Source: Hygrocybe punicea
Taxonomy: Eukaryota > Basidiomycota > Agaricomycetes > Agaricales > Hygrophoraceae
NCBI GenBank assembly: GCA_963556145.1
Contig: OY744462.1
Coordinates: forward strand, 2,480,001 to 2,544,000
Direction of reading: 5' to 3'
DNA: 64,000 bases
The notes beneath the pieces were generated by a model that made no database searches, was not told the DNA's origin, and saw nothing but the letters and a program-made list of their open reading frames with translations. The translations under genes were made by a program, and so were the position numbers. This document shows, in pieces, positions 1 through 10,355 of the stretch (positions are counted from its first letter, which is position 1; each line of letters begins with the position of its first letter).

Positions 1-1260
1 GACAAGGGTAAGAAAAAGGCCGTAGCCGAAGTCGACCCTACGAACCCCAAGAAAACCGAAAGAGTCGGAAGCGAGTTCAGAAGTGAGCTGAAGGCGAAGG
101 GTATCGTCATAACGGACTCGGTGGATCCTTCCTCCTCAAAGTCCACCCATCCCGTGCATCCCGAAAGCACCGATGCTTTGTCATCTTTGCCTGGTGCGAC
201 CGATCATAGTGCTGTACGTAACACGCCGACGGACAGTCTGCATGAAGGAGTAGAGTCCATATCAGATCACTCCACGGTTCGGTCTCTTCATGCATATGGA
301 CGCCCGCCCCTCAAACGCGACGATTCTCCGGACTCCATTCGCAAAACTGCAGCCTATCAAGGCCATCACGGGGCTAAACCGGACTCCGGCACATCCTCAT
401 TCTTCAGACGTTTCCTCCGCACACCCCCTCGTTTGACTCAAGTGGGTCAGAAATCATTTGCCCTTGGTGGGGATTACAATCCCCCTTGGCTGGCGTTGGC
501 TACACGATCAAAGCTGGAAGAGGTGGATAGAGTGATGGAGAATCTCCATCATACGTTCATGGGAATCGGGTTGGTTGCCCTTCCGAAGCCGAAACCGAAA
601 AAGAGACATTCTAATGCAAGTGCAGCTATATTTGAGCATCTGTCGGACGACACGCTGTACATGTTGCTACCAATGTGGCCCGCTGATACCCGACCCCGTG
701 CTTCGGACGCCAGACCCAATGGAGCAGGGGCGTCGAAGCAGATACCAGCATTAGAGGACCGCTGCTACTTGCTCGTCTACTACGTGCCGTTCTTCGACAG
801 GTCCAATGCATCGAAAAAGCGAACGCGGACAACACCGACTTCCCCTAGGGAGTCCACAACGTCAACCAAAGACCACAACATCTTCTTGACTGAGTTCCGC
901 GTCTGCGCGTGCGTTGTTAGCTACACAGAATTGCTTGGTTCCGGTGTGCGGTTGTCCAGCGAGGGGCTCGTGGTGAGCGGCCACTCGTGTGACGCGATCA
1001 AGTTCACTTCGGACCCTCCCTGTGGATTCACCGATCCCCACGGTGCGGTGATTGGGGTGTATCACGGGAAGGAACGCGGGGTGGAATTCGTGCCGGAGGG
1101 TATTTTGAAGCTGGGGCTGTGTCAGGAATTGCCTTCCGGACCGCCGTCGCAGAATCCGTTTGAGATGATTGAAGACACTGAGCTGAGTACTATGGGTAGG
1201 GCTGTAGTGGAGATGGTATGGGCGGGCTGTATGGCGCTCTCGAGTTTCGGGCCCCCTTGA
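1..1260 (+). CDS. hypothetical basidiomycete protein, N-terminus outside window
   Basis: The frame is open from the first base of the window to a TGA at 1258-1260, so at least 419 residues are visible and the start lies to the left. The N-terminal half is Lys-, Ser- and Pro-rich and looks disordered. The C-terminal half, from about position 400 on, is more globular and includes a run of hydrophobic and aromatic segments (YYVPFF, and HNIFLTEF followed by a Cys-rich strand). I recognise no family. Even codon use over 1.2 kb without a stop, and few competing long frames, support a real gene. Function unknown. Confidence 0.6.
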   Translation, partial: DKGKKKAVAEVDPTNPKKTERVGSEFRSELKAKGIVITDSVDPSSSKSTHPVHPESTDALSSLPGATDHSAVRNTPTDSLHEGVESISDHSTVRSLHAYGRPPLKRDDSPDSIRKTAAYQGHHGAKPDSGTSSFFRRFLRTPPRLTQVGQKSFALGGDYNPPWLALATRSKLEEVDRVMENLHHTFMGIGLVALPKPKPKKRHSNASAAIFEHLSDDTLYMLLPMWPADTRPRASDARPNGAGASKQIPALEDRCYLLVYYVPFFDRSNASKKRTRTTPTSPRESTTSTKDHNIFLTEFRVCACVVSYTELLGSGVRLSSEGLVVSGHSCDAIKFTSDPPCGFTDPHGAVIGVYHGKERGVEFVPEGILKLGLCQELPSGPPSQNPFEMIEDTELSTMGRAVVEMVWAGCMALSSFGPP

Positions 1261-1774
1261 AATATTGATTCCCTTTCGTTGATCCATGCCACGATGCATT
1301 CATTCTATTTTCTACTTCATTGATTTTCGCCGTACATAACATTTTGGATTTTGACCCTAATAAATACCATGCAATGCTGTGCTTGCGTTTCAGAGCGTAT
1401 GTACATGTCTTCAATAACACCTAGATTATTAAACGAAGTACCTTGTTGTGAGCAATGAGAGTTGGGGACGATGAGAATGGCACAGTTTCAAACGATCAAA
1501 TGTTTCATAACATAAACATGGTGCTGTTGGGGAAAAACTGCAAGGCTAGTATCAAGCGGTCTGCAGACCTGAAATACAACGTGGAAATTTCGTACGTTAC
1601 TAATTCTTCGGTGGGTAGAAACCGGGTCCTACATAAGGACAAAAAAGTTACTATCATTCCGAAGCGACACTAACCAAAGGCTTACAGCTGTCTGGGGCTG
1701 GTAAGGCTGTCCCTGGTCATGGAATTATCTGTCGGAGGAGACGGTAAGATATCGACACTGACTGGACTGTAGGC
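1261..1774. other. intergenic, no gene seen
   Basis: AT-rich stretch with one short plus-strand frame (1455-1673) that has no recognisable features. Probably the 3' UTR of the left gene plus spacer. Confidence 0.5.
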
Positions 1775-2292
1775 CTACTCAGGATCTGCAATATTCGGCG
1801 TGCCTCCATAAATGTACCGGTTGGGACTATAGTTGGAACTACAGTGGACAGCTTGATTGTCATCAAACCCAGGCGCAGGCTCGCTACCCATCCAGGGTTG
1901 CTGGTGGTAGTTATCGTGTCCCATTATTTGCGTGGCTGTGTATGGAGATTCTGCTGGACGGTCTTGTCTGTAACCTTGGGTCATCGAGATCCCTTGGGGG
2001 CTTGTCTGGGTCACAGAAACTCCAAACCGACCCAAAATATTCGGGATACCGTCCCATGAAGGGCCATTGACACTGCAAGCCTGCATACTAAGGCGACGTC
2101 GATGAATGTTGTACAAGACGGCGATAGCAACCAGACAAACGACAGGCGACTCGATGGACAGAATCACACACCAAAGTTATAAGGAATGTTCGCTGATTCC
2201 TGGGATGTAGCTGTAGGCTGCTGTAGCGTGTTTTCCTCGCTGCAACTTGTGGAGTGAGAGATCAGAAGTAAAAAAGTCCCAAACAATGTCAT
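1775..2292 (-). CDS. hypothetical single-pass membrane protein, possibly frame-broken
   Basis: On the minus strand, an ATG near 2290 opens a signal-peptide-like stretch (MTLFGTFLLLISHST) and a short Ser/Thr-rich ectodomain that stops at about 2165. In the next frame, a membrane helix (SPVVCLVAIAVLY) followed by a basic stop-transfer (HRRR) starts straight after it and continues into a Pro/Gln/Tyr-rich cytoplasmic tail ending at 1775. The two halves together would make a type I membrane protein, a layout common in fungal short surface proteins. I see no GT-AG intron to join them, so either a frameshift exists or only the second frame is used. Confidence 0.35.
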
Positions 2293-2468
2293 AATTACTG
2301 CTGGTAGAGTGAAGCGGGGAACAGCTTTAAGCACTAACGATTTTAATTCCTTGGGCGCAGGAGATATGCCTAATTTGGACGTACTTGTATAAATATTATA
2401 TTACCCACTGCACGTGACCCACAAGTGGCTGAAACTCTAATTTCCAACTGTCACGGTCATCAACTTGA

Positions 2469-3428
2469 ATGCCTTCATTTGCTCAGGGACACCCAACCAC
2501 CATCAACTATATTTACAACGATGAAGTTCTGGATAGCACAGTCGAAATGCAGCGGGTTCCAAAAGTTATTCAACATATCATACCACCAATGACTGTACAA
2601 CAGGCTCAACAACTCTTCGACAAATCTGACAAGGAACTCACTGGCTTAGACACATCTGCCGAACTGCCTTCATATCATGTCCAAAGTGTGGAGTCATCAA
2701 CGATTACTTATAAACACAACGAGGCATCAACAGATGTTAGTACATCACTCTGCCTTTTCATTATATGGTGATTTACAGTAAACAATAGAGATACGCAAGG
2801 TTGAGGGCAAATGAAGGGTCTACCACATGTCACATTAATGATCTTGAAAAGAGAGTGAGTAAACTAGAGGATGAGCTGAGAGCCGGAAGGGAGGTGGCAT
2901 TCAGATGGGAGCTTATATCTCGTGCCATAAAGGGTACCATTCCTTAACTCCAACCTACCTTACTTCTACATACTAATTGCCCTGTGGTGTATAGGAATGT
3001 ATAAACTAATATGGGACAATGCTCTTAAGCAACAACAACGCACACAGTTGGTGGCAAACCACATTTATGATGGTGTGTCTCCTGTCAGCCCATTTCTAAG
3101 GATATTTTCTATAATGGCTTCCTTAGCCCAGAATTTATTCCAAGCATCTTCACGATATTGTGAATATCCCAATTCCGTAACATCCTTGGCCAACAGAATC
3201 TGCAATTCCATTCCCAAACGCTACTTGGACTCTCTACAACTCATGCAGCAGAAAAGGGCACCATACCGTGAACGAAGACTTGGACTGGCACACCCACGAG
3301 TGACCAAAGCAGATTATATAAGATACCTCAATGGTGTCCACAAGGATGATGTTGCTTTCCTCAGACCAATCCGCAATTTGGAAGTGCATGACGAGTGGAC
3401 AGGTACAAATCAGCCTTTGTTCGACTAG
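2469..3428 (+). CDS. hypothetical basidiomycete protein with coiled coil, three exons
   Basis: Exon 1 is 2469-2735, intron 2736-2788 (GTTAGT to TAG), exon 2 is 2789-2933, intron 2934-2994 (GTACCA to TAG), exon 3 is 2995-3428. All phases agree. Exon 2 encodes a short heptad stretch (NDLEKRVSKLEDELRAG), which indicates a coiled coil. Exon 3 encodes a basic region with many Arg and Lys and aromatic residues. The predicted protein is about 227 aa. It resembles the many uncharacterised coiled-coil proteins seen in mushroom genomes, and no catalytic motif is visible. An alternative intron near 3410 could extend the C-terminus. Confidence 0.5.
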
Positions 3429-3594
3429 AAAGCATCAATAGTCAATGGTTAATGCTAGCTAACCTAGTAATGTGTATAGTTATACCAGTGCTCAATGGCC
3501 CATTACGAAACGGAGTCTATCCGAGAATCGAATTCGAATTCGTGCCCGTGCCCACTTTAATAAAGAGCAAGTATCGCAGAACATGGCCACGTCT

Positions 3595-5055
3595 TAATAA
3601 ACAATGTGGTGTTATTCAACAATCTCAGGACCCCTCACACAAGGTCTCTAGAAAGATTTTCAAGTCCGCCTGATTGATCTCAAGGACGCTGGTGTCGAAG
3701 GAACCGTGGCGTGTCCTAGCATTGCACCGTTCCTTCGCGTCGAGGAATGCAAGGCCGAATTCACTATGGAAGAATTCAATAAACTGTAATGCGAGATGTT
3801 GGGGAAAAGGTAACTTTACTTTTTCCGTACGTCCCCGAAGTCCAATGCCGCCACGACACCTACAATGATGTACGTCCCAGTCGCTTCGTTGAGACAGCAC
3901 ACAACAAACGGGAGGCTCTTCCGTTTACTTCTAGTACTGACAGTCGTACCTGGCAACTGGTCCCGCAGGGCATCCACAAGCCATAACGCCAGCCTCGAGA
4001 GGACACCCGGGTGTGCGAACAACGCCAGATCCGGTCCCTGGGTGAGCACAACGACACGGTGGTTCCGCATGGTCCGGATATCCTGCTTGTCGATTATTGA
4101 TGTGCCTTGACGAATTATGGCACGGTGGAGGGACATGGAGAGGGAGAGTGCCTCCCGCAGCGGTTTGATACTATACGAGAATCAGATGTCGTGTGCGATG
4201 AAGAAACCTCTGTTGCTTACTCGCTAAGGGCATCGAATGCAGCCCAAAAATTTCGAACCCACCACTCCACCTCCGTCTTGCTTTGCCCATCCTCGCCGTC
4301 TTCTTTTTCCCCAGGGCGATTGACTTCCGCTACACAATCCGACACACCAGGAGGCATGTTCTGTCTCTCGTCGTCATTCCTCCTCCCCAATCCACCAACC
4401 TCCCAAACCCTCCCACCGCCAAACCACTCCCCTCCATTCCGGGCTCCCTCGACTTCCACCTCCATCCGCACGCCACCTGCAACGTCCAGTAATGCACTTA
4501 CAGCTTCCACCGCATCCGCGGCCGACAGTGGTTGTGAGCGATAGCCATAACAACGCATGAAAGACGGATAAGACAGTTCCACGAGACCATATTCTGGCGC
4601 TATGTCCGAGAGTTTCGAGAGGAGTTGTTTTTTCAGATCCATGTCCATGTGAGGGTATGGTTGTTGGGTTTGTGGGATGGAGAAACTGCAGTTTACTACC
4701 GTTCAGATCGAACTTCATACTGAGAAAGGCAGAGGACCGACCCCATCTTTGCCAACAATCCAGTTAATCTCTTCCGTCCCCTTTCCTTCCAGATACCAAG
4801 TTTACTCGCGACATAGCTTGAATGATACATGGCATCATACAGAGTCCAATGTCTGAAGAGCATGAATCTCAGTTCTTCCGTTGCTCGTACTGATATATCA
4901 TCGGGATGCAGTGAGGTCTCGGTGTTTGTTACACATGGGGGATTGAGGCGGAAGACCTCGTCGTAGTAGATCGAATGGTATCTGTCATAATAGTCTCGAG
5001 ATATTCGAGAAGTTGTATATTGGTAGGTCAACCCGAGAATTGCAAGCCTAGCATT
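3595..5055. repeat. left arm of 1461-bp inverted duplication (CDC45 exons 5-8)
   Basis: This segment is the reverse complement of 8363-9823. Paired positions sum to 13418 throughout (for example 3625 with 9793, 4136 with 9282, 5047 with 8371), so there are no indels. All six pairs of overlapping frames translate identically in both arms. This arm is part of the full-length CDC45 gene. Confidence 0.95.
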
Positions 5056-6098
5056 ACCGTCGTTCAAAAATGATTCGAAGACTGAAATCTGAAATCTTAC
5101 CACAACAGTTCGTTATCTACCCGCTCCAGAATGGTGGCGAGGACATATATAGTGCCTGACGCACTCTGGCCATACCAGGTACCCGCCATGTAGTGTTTCT
5201 CCAGCCTGGCAGAATATTGGTCACGCTGATCGCGAGACATTCTTGTTGATTTCTAGTTCGGCCGATACGTCATCGGTCAGCTATGAAGGAACTGATTGTA
5301 GAATATTCAGTCACCTCATCAATTTTGCGACGTTTCCCCGGGCTTTTGTCACCATCGCCCATTGACCTTCGTTTCATAGACGGGCTCCCTCCATTTTCAT
5401 AATCATCCTGATCTTCATCTTCCTGCTGTCTACTTGATGCTTCCGGATCAGATCCATAATCCGAATTATCTTCGTCCGAATCAGGTTCGGGTTCATACTT
5501 TGAGAGCGTCAAACAACATCCGAGCAGTGTAAAGACCTGTTTGGCTCACAAGAAGAGCTTCCCATGCCTTTTTCTCCTCGCTCAGCTTCTCTGCCTCGCC
5601 ATCATCCCAAAAAACTATCCTCTCGCCGTTCTCTCCCACGCCAAAAAGACTGGACAGATTTTGAGGTCGAGTGGAGTCAATAACGTGTACGGTGATTTGA
5701 GTGTTAAAGTCTCCAAACCACTCGGAGGATGGCAAGTCAAGAATAGCACCCATGTTCAGTAGAATAAGCGTGTGCAACTGAATTGTTCGCGTTCAATAGA
5801 ATAACATGTAAGATAAAAATATTTATACCTCCGAATACGACATTAATTCATCCCTCATCCGTTCCAGCTCGGCTATACCAGACACAGGCACGACACGATG
5901 CATCACATCGTCTTGTTTAAATAAATCTGCAAGCATCCGGGCGGCACATAGAGCATCAACGTCTGGCGCTACAAGCATAATTACAGACGAAGCAGAAGTC
6001 AAGGGAGATCGCCTGTGTGTCGTCAGAATATTTGTATAGGCCTCGCCATAGGATGGATTGGATGCAGAAGCGAACTGCGGAGATGGCAGATAAACCAT
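3625..6098 (-). CDS. CDC45: CDC45, DNA replication initiation factor, 8 exons
   Basis: Cdc45 is the RecJ/DHH-fold subunit of the CMG replicative helicase (with Mcm2-7 and GINS). The start at 6098 gives MVYLPSP followed by the diagnostic VAPDVDALCAARML strand. Exons (minus): 6098-5829, 5777-5550, 5497-5315, 5252-5101, 5047-4742, 4685-4221, 4170-3820, 3763-3625. Every intron is GT-AG and 48-62 nt, phases are consistent, and the protein is 697 aa (S. pombe about 640, human 566). Visible family signatures are the acidic Asp/Glu/Ser insert and basic KRRK stretch in exon 3, ERVDNELLW across exons 4-5, LAILGLTYQY in exon 5, a PYPHMDMDLK segment in exon 6, and the PFVVCCLNE strand in exon 7. A partial MCB-like ACGCG lies about 24 bp upstream of the ATG, and a MITE-like element starts about 80 bp upstream. 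Exons 5-8 are duplicated elsewhere in the window. Confidence 0.95.
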
Positions 6099-6119
6099 GA
6101 AGTTCCGGTAAACCAGTAG

Positions 6120-6150
6120 TGCGCGTCAAACATGTGACGTCTTGCACGTG
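6120..6150 (-). promoter_or_regulatory. CDC45 upstream elements: ACGCG core and CACGTG box
   Basis: On the minus strand an ACGCG core (6122-6126) lies about 24 bp upstream of the CDC45 start, within a TTTGACGCGC context that resembles MBF/E2F sites used by S-phase genes. A palindromic CACGTG sits at 6145-6150. Both fall in the roughly 80 bp left between the start codon and the MITE-like element. Seen directly as motifs; binding is inferred. Confidence 0.3.
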
Positions 6151-6178
6151 ACTAACGGTCACGCAATGCTTTTCTCAT

Positions 6179-6549
6179 CATCATGTGACACCAAGATAAT
6201 TGCTGAAAAAATGTGAATTATAAACTAACTGAGGGAAATATGAGAAATTTAAAACCTATAAAAATTAGAATGCATTTAAGTAAAGGGCTAAATAAATTTA
6301 AATTATTTCTTTATGCTGTATTCAAGGAGGTGATTTTTAGTGACCAAAACATGACTTTTGGGCTAAAACTGATACTAAAAATCTCTCTCCTCCTGGAATA
6401 AAGCACTGAAAAATAACTTAAATTTGTCCAGCCCTCTACTTCAACACATTCTAATTTTTATAGGTGTCACTTTTTATATATTTCCCTCAGTGAGTTTATA
6501 ATTCACATTTTTATGGTGGTTTCAGCAATTATCTTGGTGTCACATGATG
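6179..6549. mobile_element. 371-bp foldback MITE-like element with long terminal inverted repeats
   Basis: The outer ends read CATCATGTGACACCAAGATA on the left and the reverse complement of the same sequence on the right. Imperfect complementarity continues inward for about 160 bp per arm (6179-6342 against 6386-6549), so nearly the whole element folds back around a loop of about 40 bp. It is AT-rich, has no coding capacity, and lies 80 bp upstream of CDC45. I do not see a clear target-site duplication; the flanks (CTCAT and TGGGA) differ. The structure fits a non-autonomous DNA transposon of MITE/foldback type; the superfamily cannot be named from this copy. Confidence 0.8.
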
Positions 6550-6723
6550 TGGGATGAACCCAAATTTTGGCATCATAACAGGTGGCAAACAAATTCTTGA
6601 CTGCCAAACTTTCTTTGACGCATTGCCATTCCAGGTCCGTGTTTCGAGACGTTGTACCATATTAAATATTCCTCTACCAGACCACTAACCGGGTTGTCTA
6701 AGAAGTGAAGTAAACTCAAGGTA

Positions 6724-8296
6724 CTAGTCAGAATCCCAACCCCCACCCCACAGGCCAATACCCATGCCATGGCTAAGGACACACTGAGACAATTGTAGCG
6801 CAGATCGATAACCAACAGCTTACCCATCGGAGTGTCGTGAAAAATAGTCGAAGTCAATGTTGACTTAGAAGGTGTCAGGTGGTTAGGAGAGAGCAGATGG
6901 ACACAAACCTGCGGTGGCTAAAATCAACTTTGGAGGGAATATCAATTATACATTAATCATGCATTCCGAAAGAGAAGTAGTCCGTACCGAACGCTCCTCC
7001 AATGTCAGATTTCGTATTACAGCAGGTGTTCGGGTAGCATCATCAGAATCTGGTGGACTCGGTCCAAAACGGACGAAGTATTGACCTAGCTTACTTAGCA
7101 TTCGGTAATTTTTGTTGGTGTTGAGTCACATACCGGTATCTGTGAATATCTAAATAATGTGAAGTCATTGATAGCAAACAGGACTGGTATTGGGACAATC
7201 GGTTCACCTCACGGCCAAATCCGCGGAATGCTCGCTTGACAGTAGCAATTTCCTCCCTCCGGCGGTCGAAAAATTTGAAATGCCACGCTAAAAATCCTTC
7301 ATCTATCCGGGCGAACTGGGAGAATGAGTCTGGTGTAGGTTCTGGCTGGACTTCTAAGGCTACAGAAGGAATGTGCGGAACATCCCTGATATACCGTTTA
7401 TTCTTGAGCGAAACTGAAGATTAAGCGAAACATCACCTAATAAATAAATCGTACCGCCTCCGCAACAAATGCCATCGTTGCTGAACTTCGGCAAAGGTGT
7501 CCAGGACCGGTTCACCGTCGGCTGTATACTCGTGAGATGAGTTCAATCTCTGAACGAACATGCGTGAATTTATCCAGGCGAAAGGCCGACGAACCTGTAA
7601 ATATTTGTCAGTAAATGTCCGGAGCGAACGAATTCTGAGATCACGATCTCATACCCATAGAATGGGAGAACCTTCAATATCCATAATGACCGCTCGGAAT
7701 GGACGGTGTGTTCTGAATAATTGGCGAGAGAACATAGAAAGAAACCCTCTCGGTTCTTCGGCAATGTAACCTAACGCTTCGCCTGCCTCATTATCTAAAA
7801 AGTAATGGTTGAACAGAGCTGAATATGAGAATGCATTCTACAAAGATAGCAGGCTTATACAGACTGATGGAATATCGGTTGGATTGTTCGAAACCCATGA
7901 ATATATTGAGCATCTCAATCTCCCTATTTGAATCGTCCGTCCACATTCCTTTTAGAACCCTCGACGGCGTATTGATATCACCCACCTAGTAATAATAAGG
8001 GTCTCATTTTGAAAGAGTAGCTTTCGAAGACCTTCTGTTGGGTTACTTGCTGGTGACCGTTGACTAGCCTCCTTCCACAGTGGTGATTGCGTGGCGGACG
8101 GTTGGTTTTCGTACTGAAAAGAATCAGATGATTTGGGTGGATGAATTCGAATCGAGGCCGGGGGAGCGATACTCCGTCTCGTCTTCCTCGAAACGCCTGG
8201 CGTGCGTTCCGGAAATCTTGAGAGTGCAAACGCTCGGCGTTGTACCCGCGACGTGAAACCCGGCCGACACCACGAACAGAGGGTGGCTTTTAACAT
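6724..8296 (-). CDS. phospholipid scramblase family protein (AIM25-like)
   Basis: The start at 8296 gives an Arg-rich, mitochondrial-type N-terminus, as in yeast Aim25. Exon 1 is 8296-7986, exon 2 is 7923-7865 (EIEMLNIFMGFEQSNRYSI), exon 3 is 7794-7655 (GYIAEEPRGFLSMFSRQ), exon 4 starts at 7594 (RRPFAWINSRMFVQ, then EVQQRWHLLRRRYDLF). Later exons read QFARIDEGFLAWHFKFFDR, FRGFGREIFTDTGQYFVRFG and ATAVNIDFDYFSRHSDG, ending in a Gly-rich tail at about 6724. These are scramblase-family hallmarks, including the IDFDYFSRH block near the C-terminus. The family is linked to Ca2+-dependent lipid scrambling or mitochondrial roles, but in fungi the biochemical function is unsettled. At the exon 4/5 junction (near 7410-7435) I could not find a GT-AG pair that keeps frame; one base too many is present. 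The inverted CDC45 copy begins 66 bp upstream. Confidence 0.85.
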
Positions 8297-8362
8297 TTGA
8301 TGATCATGTGACCTCCAACCCTAGATCTCTGCCACTCTGCCAAGGAGTTCTGCCGCCCTGGC

Positions 8363-9793
8363 AATGCTAGGCTTGCAATTCTCGGGTTGACCTACCAATA
8401 TACAACTTCTCGAATATCTCGAGACTATTATGACAGATACCATTCGATCTACTACGACGAGGTCTTCCGCCTCAATCCCCCATGTGTAACAAACACCGAG
8501 ACCTCACTGCATCCCGATGATATATCAGTACGAGCAACGGAAGAACTGAGATTCATGCTCTTCAGACATTGGACTCTGTATGATGCCATGTATCATTCAA
8601 GCTATGTCGCGAGTAAACTTGGTATCTGGAAGGAAAGGGGACGGAAGAGATTAACTGGATTGTTGGCAAAGATGGGGTCGGTCCTCTGCCTTTCTCAGTA
8701 TGAAGTTCGATCTGAACGGTAGTAAACTGCAGTTTCTCCATCCCACAAACCCAACAACCATACCCTCACATGGACATGGATCTGAAAAAACAACTCCTCT
8801 CGAAACTCTCGGACATAGCGCCAGAATATGGTCTCGTGGAACTGTCTTATCCGTCTTTCATGCGTTGTTATGGCTATCGCTCACAACCACTGTCGGCCGC
8901 GGATGCGGTGGAAGCTGTAAGTGCATTACTGGACGTTGCAGGTGGCGTGCGGATGGAGGTGGAAGTCGAGGGAGCCCGGAATGGAGGGGAGTGGTTTGGC
9001 GGTGGGAGGGTTTGGGAGGTTGGTGGATTGGGGAGGAGGAATGACGACGAGAGACAGAACATGCCTCCTGGTGTGTCGGATTGTGTAGCGGAAGTCAATC
9101 GCCCTGGGGAAAAAGAAGACGGCGAGGATGGGCAAAGCAAGACGGAGGTGGAGTGGTGGGTTCGAAATTTTTGGGCTGCATTCGATGCCCTTAGCGAGTA
9201 AGCAACAGAGGTTTCTTCATCGCACACGACATCTGATTCTCGTATAGTATCAAACCGCTGCGGGAGGCACTCTCCCTCTCCATGTCCCTCCACCGTGCCA
9301 TAATTCGTCAAGGCACATCAATAATCGACAAGCAGGATATCCGGACCATGCGGAACCACCGTGTCGTTGTGCTCACCCAGGGACCGGATCTGGCGTTGTT
9401 CGCACACCCGGGTGTCCTCTCGAGGCTGGCGTTATGGCTTGTGGATGCCCTGCGGGACCAGTTGCCAGGTACGACTGTCAGTACTAGAAGTAAACGGAAG
9501 AGCCTCCCGTTTGTTGTGTGCTGTCTCAACGAAGCGACTGGGACGTACATCATTGTAGGTGTCGTGGCGGCATTGGACTTCGGGGACGTACGGAAAAAGT
9601 AAAGTTACCTTTTCCCCAACATCTCGCATTACAGTTTATTGAATTCTTCCATAGTGAATTCGGCCTTGCATTCCTCGACGCGAAGGAACGGTGCAATGCT
9701 AGGACACGCCACGGTTCCTTCGACACCAGCGTCCTTGAGATCAATCAGGCGGACTTGAAAATCTTTCTAGAGACCTTGTGTGAGGGGTCCTGA
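8363..9793 (+). pseudogene. 5'-truncated second copy of CDC45 (exons 5-8), inverted
   Basis: Exons equivalent to CDC45 5-8 are at 8371-8676, 8733-9197, 9248-9598 and 9655-9793, with the same introns and splice sites and no disabling change. The N-terminal half, including the DVDALCA strand and acidic insert, is missing. There is no in-frame upstream start that would restore it, so it cannot encode a complete Cdc45. A shorter product starting at an internal Met is conceivable but unlikely to be useful. Intact reading frames and identical introns imply a very recent duplication, gene conversion, or an assembly artefact. Confidence 0.85.
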
Positions 9794-9823
9794 GATTGTT
9801 GAATAACACCACATTGTTTATTA
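8363..9823. repeat. right arm of 1461-bp inverted duplication
   Basis: Exact-looking reverse complement of 3595-5055. The inner edge is at AATGCTAG|GCTTGC, eight bases inside the CDC45 intron 4 acceptor. Upstream of 8363 the sequence shares nothing with CDC45. Outside 9823 the two copies are still related for roughly 70-85 bp but with several indels. Confidence 0.95.
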
Positions 9824-10075
9824 TTAATAATGTTCTGCGCAATACTTGCTCTCGAATTCGAATTCGATTCTCGGGATACATTGATTGGAACTGCCTCAAT
9901 TTTACTTCTTCGGCTCTTATAAGGCCTTGCTGCTCGGCAGGCAATTCCTCACAAGCTTGTTCTGCGGCCAGGGATGCCCGCGTACTACCTTCATATCAAA
10001 GTTAGATTTCTATCTACGTATATCATGCCCATCGAATTACCTGGGTCCGTGACCTTCAAGTTGCTCTTCTGTCAT
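9741..10075 (-). CDS. possible small two-exon hypothetical gene running into the CDC45 copy
   Basis: A minus-strand ATG at 10075 opens a short acidic exon (MTEEQLEGHGP). A GTAATT-TAG intron can join it in frame to a Glu/Gln-rich helical stretch (ASLAAEQACEELPAEQQG) that runs to 9741. The 3' end lies antisense to the last codons of the truncated CDC45 copy, so the inverted duplication may have replaced its natural end. No family recognised; it may simply be a chance frame. Confidence 0.25.
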
Positions 10076-10355
10076 TGTCCTAGAAGGAACCTTTACATCT
10101 TCTTCACATTTAGATCCACGTCACAATAACGGCCCACAGGTAAACGCTCCGCGGGCTGATTTGGTGTTCGGCTGGAAGACGCAATGTAGACAAAAGCTCG
10201 TTATGATTCTTCTTCCATCGTCCTGATGCACACCAGGAGTTACGAAAGGTTCACCTGGTTTCGAAAGGCCGCAATACTACCGGCTCCCAAGAGGCGTGAG
10301 GCTATATAAGCCTCATCCGCTTCGAGAGATTCTCCAACCCCCCTTCCTGTCTCTC

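Noticed and set aside
862..1299. 145-codon minus-strand frame opposite the left-edge gene
   Set aside because: Shadow of the plus-strand gene; no recognisable features.
1455..1673. 72-codon plus-strand frame after the left-edge gene
   Set aside because: No domain, splice partner or composition signal; consistent with chance in AT-rich spacer.
4107..4544. 145-codon plus-strand frame inside the left CDC45 arm (and its mirror at 8874-9311)
   Set aside because: Antisense shadow of CDC45 exon 6; Ser/Pro/Thr-rich composition expected from the opposite strand.
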